NCBI RefSeq assembly: GCF_031454185.1
Contig: NZ_JAVDQI010000010.1
Location: 26,132-90,131, forward strand
Origin: Methanococcoides alaskense
GTDB lineage: Archaea > Halobacteriota > Methanosarcinia > Methanosarcinales > Methanosarcinaceae
Direction: 5' to 3'
Length of the DNA stretch: 64,000 bases
Position 1 is the first letter of the stretch. Every line of letters starts with the position of its first letter. The translations under genes and the position numbers were made by a program. Below are positions 59,417-64,000 of this stretch, in pieces. Below the pieces are notes generated by a model. That model was not told the origin of the DNA and made no database searches. It worked only from the letters and a program-made list of their open reading frames with translations.

Positions 59417-60004
59417 TCAACCATCATCAAAGATAGAGATACCCATTTCCTGAAGAATTGTACCAAGCCTGAAAAGGGGAAGACCAACGACATTGAAGAA
59501 ATCCCCATGGATACTTTCAACAAGTACAGCCCCTTTCCCCTGTATTGCAAAAGCTCCAGCTTTGTCAAGCGGTTCTCCTGAATTCACATAGGATACGATC
59601 TCATCAGAGGACATCTGTTTCATATTAACATCCGTACTCACGTATTCACTGACACATTTACCGGAATCCATATCGAGAACGGTCATTCCGGTGATAGCCT
59701 GAACAGACTTCCCACTTATACTTTCAAGCATTTCTTTTGCCTTTTCCGGAGTATGTGGTTTCCCCAGAGCGGCTCCTTCACAGAAAACAACAGTGTCCGC
59801 GGAGATGATGATGCCCGAATCGAAACTTAAGGCAACATCCTTTGCTTTCTCCAAAGAGTGAAAGACCACCAACTCCTCAACTGTCATGTCATGGCGATGA
59901 GTTTCTTCGTACGAGCTAACGCATACCTCAAAATTATTCCCGATCAACTGGGAAAGCAGCTCTTTCCTGCGAGGAGAGGCGGAAGCAAGTACGACCTTTC
60001 TCAC
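59417..60004 (-). CDS. Maf-like nucleoside triphosphate pyrophosphatase
   Basis: A 195-aa protein that breaks down non-canonical or modified nucleoside triphosphates. The N-terminal motif is VLASASPRRKELLSQL; the catalytic region is ISADTVVFCEGAALGKP with the SADT motif, and DKAGAFAIQGKGAVLVESIHGDFFNVVGLPL is conserved near the end. The start is GTG at 60002-60004, one bp after the U32 gene stop, with AAAGGTG upstream. An ATG far upstream lies inside the U32 gene and is not the start. Confidence 0.9.
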   Translation of the reverse strand: MRKVVLASASPRRKELLSQLIGNNFEVCVSSYEETHRHDMTVEELVVFHSLEKAKDVALSFDSGIIISADTVVFCEGAALGKPHTPEKAKEMLESISGKSVQAITGMTVLDMDSGKCVSEYVSTDVNMKQMSSDEIVSYVNSGEPLDKAGAFAIQGKGAVLVESIHGDFFNVVGLPLFRLGTILQEMGISIFDDG

Positions 60005-60005
60005 A

Positions 60006-62486
60006 TCACACACCTTTGAAATAGTGACCGGAAGTGAAATCAGAACCCCGTTTGGAATAGATGACCGCATCCTTACCATCCATGACCCGGCGATATGCAG
60101 ATGTAATTTCCTGAACATCCTTTTTACCATAAAGGGAAAGGTCCAGACGTATCACATCGATCCTGCATTCTTCGAACTTGTCCACATGGTCCAGCATCTC
60201 AATGACCATTGAATCATAGATAAGCGTCCTTTCCCCGACACGCTTAACAGGATATTCATCACTCTTCGAATCGACAAGAAGGACCTCACTGCCTTCAATG
60301 GTGATCCCATTATCGATAAGAGGTTTTAGCAGATCATGTTCGGTTATGAGCATAAGTTCCCGTCCATGTGCAACCGCTTCGAGCTGGTGAGACTTACCGC
60401 GGCAGGAGATATCATCTGCCACATCTTTCATCTCATCCATATTGAGTTCACTGGAAAGGGTCACACGGAATGCCCCTGCCCTGTAGAACTCATCCGAAGT
60501 ATAGGAATTGAATGTGTTGAACTCCTTCTGCACAACAAAAGGAATGCTCATCTTTCTTGCCAACTCGACCTGTCCCAGAGTATAACAAGCTATACGCAGA
60601 CCTTCCTCTTTTACGGTCTCGAACATTGGAACAAGTGCATTCAGCTCAGCTTCATGGGATATACGGGGAGCCAGCACAACGATCTCCACCGTTTCCTTGA
60701 CATCCCTGAACATTTCAGCATACTCCTCTGAAAGCAATTCAGAAAATTTACTGATCGGCAGATAAACAATGTCGGCACCACATTCCACAGCATCAAAAAG
60801 AGCACCGCTGTTCTTTACTTCCACACTTAGGAGAGGGATAGTAATTTCAGATCCAACGGCAGCCTTATCATCGCAGAAATGTGTCATATCGGACAACTTC
60901 GGATGCTTTTCTTCCCTTCGGTAAGATGCCAGTATCTTTTCCAGCAGCATATCCGCAGCCTGTCTTCTGGCATTTGTGAGCACTCCCATGGGAATGAAAA
61001 TATCACCATTTATATTCACATCGACGTCCTTTGCCTCAAATGAGGTATCACCGAGCTTCTCCATTGCCTCAACGATCTTTTCCTTTGACATCGGTGCCTT
61101 CTGGGCCTTTTGTACTACGAAATCATCAACGAACTCAGCACTAAAAGAAGTAGAAGATATCCTAACCTTCAGAACCTCATCCACACTTGCATCCACTTCA
61201 ATGGAAACCGGCAACCCCTGTTTCCGTGTTCGCTGCAAACGTTCCAGAAGTCTTTGATCTGTAGTCAGATAAACCTCATTGCCAACGGAAACAGCCTTAC
61301 CGGTCTTCGAGCTTATCTCAAGAGTAACAGTATCCCCTTTATTTGCCTCTTTGATCTCCTCGCCATCTGCATCAAAAAGCTTATTCACAGCTGATCCCAG
61401 AACACCGGCCTTTGTATGTATGCCCACACCATCTTTCAGACGAATATCCTCGTCCAATGTCAGAGTAATGCTTGTATTGTACTTGAAATCCTTCACATTG
61501 GTGATCTTGCCTAAAAATACACCATAACTTGAACTGTATTTCGGATGTGCGACATCCCTGTCACCAAGAACGAAACCTTTGGTAAATCCTCTGTAGAACA
61601 ACTGCGCAAGGTCTTTTTCGAATCCCTTGATCTCATCCTCACTAAGTTCCTTAGAACCACAGAAAGCTTCCACGACCTGCTTATAAGCCTGAGAACTTTC
61701 GGTCACATATTCCGGTCTTTTCATCCTGCCTTCTATCTTCAAGCTTTTCACACCGGTTTTGACAATATCACCAATCTCGGAAAGAGTGCAGAGCTCCGCA
61801 CAACTGATAGGGAATCTACCTGTTATCTTCTCATTCACGCTCCGACCGTTCACAACAAAAACATAAGGTCGTCTGCAAGGCTGTGCACACGCACCACGAT
61901 TGGCACTGCGGTCATTAATGAAACTGCTGAAAAGACATTTACCGGAATAAGAATAGCACAACGCACCGTGTACAAATATCTCGATCTCAACATCGGAATT
62001 CTTAACGATGTCCTCGATCTCCCGGACCTCAAGTTCCCTCGAAACAATGACACGGACCGCACCGGCATTTGCTATAAAGTTCACACCTTCGATCGTATGA
62101 ATGGTCATCTGTGTGCTTGCATGCAACGCAAGGTCAGGATAGCTCCTGTGAAGGATGCTCAAAAGCCCGAGGTCCTGAAGGATGATCGCATCGATACCAA
62201 GCGAATATGCTTTATCCACAACATCAAGGGCATGTTGGAGCTCATTCTGTTTCACAGGTATGTTCAATGCAAGGAAAGCCTTGATACCATGAGAGTGAAG
62301 CAGATCGATGGTTTCCTCAAGATCATCTACGGAAAAGTTCTTCGCGCCTTTTCTTGCATTAAGGTCCGTAACACCAAAATAGACAGCATCGGCACCGCCT
62401 TTAATTGCACCTATCAATGCATCGACATCGCCCGCCGGAGCCAGTATTTCCGGAGGAGTATTACAGACCGTATTATCATTTTTCAA
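60006..62486 (-). CDS. Peptidase U32-family protein with DUF3656 (RlhA-like)
   Basis: An 826-aa protein. The N-terminal U32 barrel (PEILAPAGDVDALIGAIKGGADAVYFGV...SREL, HGALCYSYSGKCLFSSFINDRSANRGACAQPCRRPY) has the four conserved Cys of the family, which bind an Fe-S cluster in the RNA-hydroxylating enzymes RlhA and TrhP. A DUF3656 domain is in the middle, and the C-terminal third repeats part of the U32 fold. RNA hydroxylation is therefore more likely than proteolysis; this follows from E. coli relatives. Maf follows 1 bp later. Confidence 0.88.
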   Translation of the reverse strand: MKNDNTVCNTPPEILAPAGDVDALIGAIKGGADAVYFGVTDLNARKGAKNFSVDDLEETIDLLHSHGIKAFLALNIPVKQNELQHALDVVDKAYSLGIDAIILQDLGLLSILHRSYPDLALHASTQMTIHTIEGVNFIANAGAVRVIVSRELEVREIEDIVKNSDVEIEIFVHGALCYSYSGKCLFSSFINDRSANRGACAQPCRRPYVFVVNGRSVNEKITGRFPISCAELCTLSEIGDIVKTGVKSLKIEGRMKRPEYVTESSQAYKQVVEAFCGSKELSEDEIKGFEKDLAQLFYRGFTKGFVLGDRDVAHPKYSSSYGVFLGKITNVKDFKYNTSITLTLDEDIRLKDGVGIHTKAGVLGSAVNKLFDADGEEIKEANKGDTVTLEISSKTGKAVSVGNEVYLTTDQRLLERLQRTRKQGLPVSIEVDASVDEVLKVRISSTSFSAEFVDDFVVQKAQKAPMSKEKIVEAMEKLGDTSFEAKDVDVNINGDIFIPMGVLTNARRQAADMLLEKILASYRREEKHPKLSDMTHFCDDKAAVGSEITIPLLSVEVKNSGALFDAVECGADIVYLPISKFSELLSEEYAEMFRDVKETVEIVVLAPRISHEAELNALVPMFETVKEEGLRIACYTLGQVELARKMSIPFVVQKEFNTFNSYTSDEFYRAGAFRVTLSSELNMDEMKDVADDISCRGKSHQLEAVAHGRELMLITEHDLLKPLIDNGITIEGSEVLLVDSKSDEYPVKRVGERTLIYDSMVIEMLDHVDKFEECRIDVIRLDLSLYGKKDVQEITSAYRRVMDGKDAVIYSKRGSDFTSGHYFKGV

Positions 62487-62563
62487 AATATCAACTCATC
62501 AATTTTAAGGGAGGTATCTTACTTTCCGTAAGAAATACCTATCCCTATAAAAGAACTTCCTGT

Positions 62564-64000
62564 TCAGATCTCGCTTCTTAATTCCTGTGCTGCCTCATGC
62601 ATACGGATAGAATCTTCGCCCCTTCCCATCTCACCAAGCAATGAACCAAGATTATCAAGGGTTATGGAAGCGTGTTTCTTGTAACGAACATTCTCCGGGT
62701 CAGCATTAAGCAATTCAACATATGCCTCAAGTGCTGATTCATAGATGCTCTTTGCATCTTCATCGCGACCCATATCCGCGAACAGTTTTGCAAGATTGTT
62801 CAATGTAAGAGCAGCACCGTACTGATATGCTGCATCCTCTTTATCCCTGTCAAAAAGATCGACATACGTTTTAAGGGAAGCCTCGAACATTGCTTTGGCT
62901 TCTGCAAACTCACCATCCTGTGCAAACATCGTACCAAGATTGTTCCTGATAGAAGCTATCCCGAACTCCTGCAGCATTGGCGATTCACCTTTCTCAATAA
63001 GTATGTTCCTGATGCTTAATGACATATCATAACTTGAACGTGCATCAACATTCCTACCAGCATTCATCAAAAAACTGCCCATGCGGTCATAGAGATCAGC
63101 CACCTTCGCATGATGCGAAAGATCAGATGGATCAAGAAGAGAAAGCTTCTCGTACATAGAGATAAGGACATTGAGATCCGCTTCTTTTTCACTGTCATCA
63201 CAGTCAATTTCAAGAAGACTTTCCATATCCGACAATACATTACGGAACATAGAAATGAAAGTGACGTTTTCAGGCTCCTCTTCCATCAATTTCATCAGGA
63301 TATTAAGAATAGAACCATACCTTGAACGGACATCATCGATAAGACCAGCATTCATCAAAAGACCGATCATTGGCTCATTGAGTTCTACGATCTTTATATG
63401 ATACGAAAGGTCGGAAGGAACCAGAGTGGAAAGCTTCTCATACATCGAGATGAGGAAATTGAGATCCGATTCCTTTTTACTGGCATCAAATTCCGTATCA
63501 AGAAGAGATTCCAGATCAGTCAATATCGTATGGATCATGGAAAGGAAAGTGACATTATCAGGCTCCTTTTGCACCAGGTCCATAAGAACATCAAGCGTGG
63601 AATCAGACCTTGAACGAGCATCATCAAGACGACCAGCATTTATCAAAAGAATTATCATGCCCTCATTGAGTCCAGCGATCTTTGCATGATAAGAGAGATC
63701 AGATGGATCAAGAGTGGAAAGCTTCTCATACATCGAGATCAGGAAATTGACATCAGCTTCCTTTTTACTGGCATCACCTTCAGTTTCGAAAAGAGATTCC
63801 ATGTCATTCAGTATCGTATGGATCATGGAAAGGAAAGTGACATTATCAGGCTCCTTCTGAACCAGGTCCATAAGAACATCAAGCGTGGAATCAGACCTTG
63901 AACGAGCATCATCAAGACGACCAGCATTTATCAAAAGAATTATCATGCCCTCATTGAGTCCAGCGATCTTTGCATGATAAGAGAGATCAGATGGATCAAG
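62564..64000 (-). CDS. TPR-like repeat protein, 5' end outside the window
   Basis: At least 460 residues are visible from an internal Met at 63946, and the frame stays open to the window edge. The N-terminal visible part consists of 96-residue units (ILLINAGRLDDARSRSDSTLDVLMDLVQKEPDNVTFLSM... MYEKLSTLDPSDLSYHAKIAGL). The two units at 63371-63658 and 63659-63946 are nearly identical at DNA level. The C-terminal part has standard TPRs (YGAALTLNNLAKLFADMGRDEDAKSIYESALEAYVELL). It probably serves protein-protein contact. The repeat number beyond the edge is unknown. Confidence 0.8.
   Translation of the reverse strand, partial: LDPSDLSYHAKIAGLNEGMIILLINAGRLDDARSRSDSTLDVLMDLVQKEPDNVTFLSMIHTILNDMESLFETEGDASKKEADVNFLISMYEKLSTLDPSDLSYHAKIAGLNEGMIILLINAGRLDDARSRSDSTLDVLMDLVQKEPDNVTFLSMIHTILTDLESLLDTEFDASKKESDLNFLISMYEKLSTLVPSDLSYHIKIVELNEPMIGLLMNAGLIDDVRSRYGSILNILMKLMEEEPENVTFISMFRNVLSDMESLLEIDCDDSEKEADLNVLISMYEKLSLLDPSDLSHHAKVADLYDRMGSFLMNAGRNVDARSSYDMSLSIRNILIEKGESPMLQEFGIASIRNNLGTMFAQDGEFAEAKAMFEASLKTYVDLFDRDKEDAAYQYGAALTLNNLAKLFADMGRDEDAKSIYESALEAYVELLNADPENVRYKKHASITLDNLGSLLGEMGRGEDSIRMHEAAQELRSEI
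63371..63946. repeat. Tandem 288-bp repeats inside the TPR gene
   Basis: The same sequence recurs with a period of exactly 288 bp (for example CCTCATTGAG at 63661 and 63949). Identity is high between neighbouring copies and falls in the units further downstream of the gene. A third copy begins at the window edge. Confidence 0.8.

Noticed and set aside
63371..64000. CRISPR-like repeats near the right edge
   Set aside because: The 288-bp period is in frame within a protein gene; no short repeats with unique spacers occur anywhere in the window.

Overview
The window comes from a methylotrophic methanogenic archaeon of the Methanosarcinaceae, probably a Methanococcoides- or Methanolobus-like organism. 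The evidence is a dimethylamine methyltransferase gene (mtbB) with an in-frame UAG (pyrrolysine) codon beside its corrinoid protein and permease, archaeal translation and transcription genes (aIF2 gamma, S24e, S27ae, Rpo7, Spt4, GTP-dependent dephospho-CoA kinase, PAN), the bacterial-type UvrB known from this family, and PGF-CTERM and COG1361 surface proteins.

Left flank, 1-3.3 kb: a seven-repeat surface protein with a PGF-CTERM anchor, a decayed C-terminal scrap of what looks like form III RuBisCO with its terminator, and a toxin-antitoxin pair whose zeta-like kinase carries a stop codon inside the P-loop.

Integrated element, about 3350-26323: a roughly 23-kb integrative element lies between two 15-bp direct repeats. 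The repeats are the anticodon arm of a tRNA-Leu(UAG) gene that the insertion cut in two: the 3' half is at 3308-3364 and the 5' half at 26309-26351. The element carries a complete tRNA-Leu(UAG) of its own at 26129-26216, whose stem changes are compensatory, so it probably replaces the broken host gene. From left to right the element has a tyrosine integrase with a zinc ribbon, an autoregulated winged-helix protein, small AT-rich ORFs, a DUF927 replication ATPase, an inverted cluster of twelve 9-bp iterons (candidate origin), a second winged-helix/coiled-coil protein, an Abi-alpha-like protein, a serine recombinase, a membrane protein, about 1.2 kb of decayed DNA, and a tightly coupled five-gene operon (15159-25789). 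That operon encodes a DUF499 ATPase, a PglZ-type phosphatase, a DUF1156 adenine methylase, a DUF3780 protein and a SNF2/RapA-like helicase. It combines BREX-like and DISARM-like parts and is the best candidate here for a poorly described defence system.

Right chromosome, 26.4-64 kb: a MarR-MATE operon with a perfect operator palindrome, a SOUL-photolyase operon, tRNA-Gly, uvrB, a Q/P-rich winged-helix protein, PAN, tRNA-Glu, small Cys-rich proteins, PAS/response-regulator signalling genes, the dimethylamine cluster (mtbC-mtbB-permease) with a divergent Msr-like regulator, a Cache/PAS histidine kinase with its response regulator, the information-processing operon from aIF2 gamma to S27ae, a MarR-controlled RND exporter operon with two COG1361 proteins, MscS, a CDGSH protein followed by a rubredoxin-TPP enzyme fusion, DUF427, Maf, a U32 peptidase-family protein, and the start of a TPR-like repeat gene that runs off the window.

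Several genes have strong Shine-Dalgarno sequences placed in front of non-standard initiation codons (mtbC ACG; RND exporter AUA/AUC; element membrane protein AUA). Each of these is marked below.
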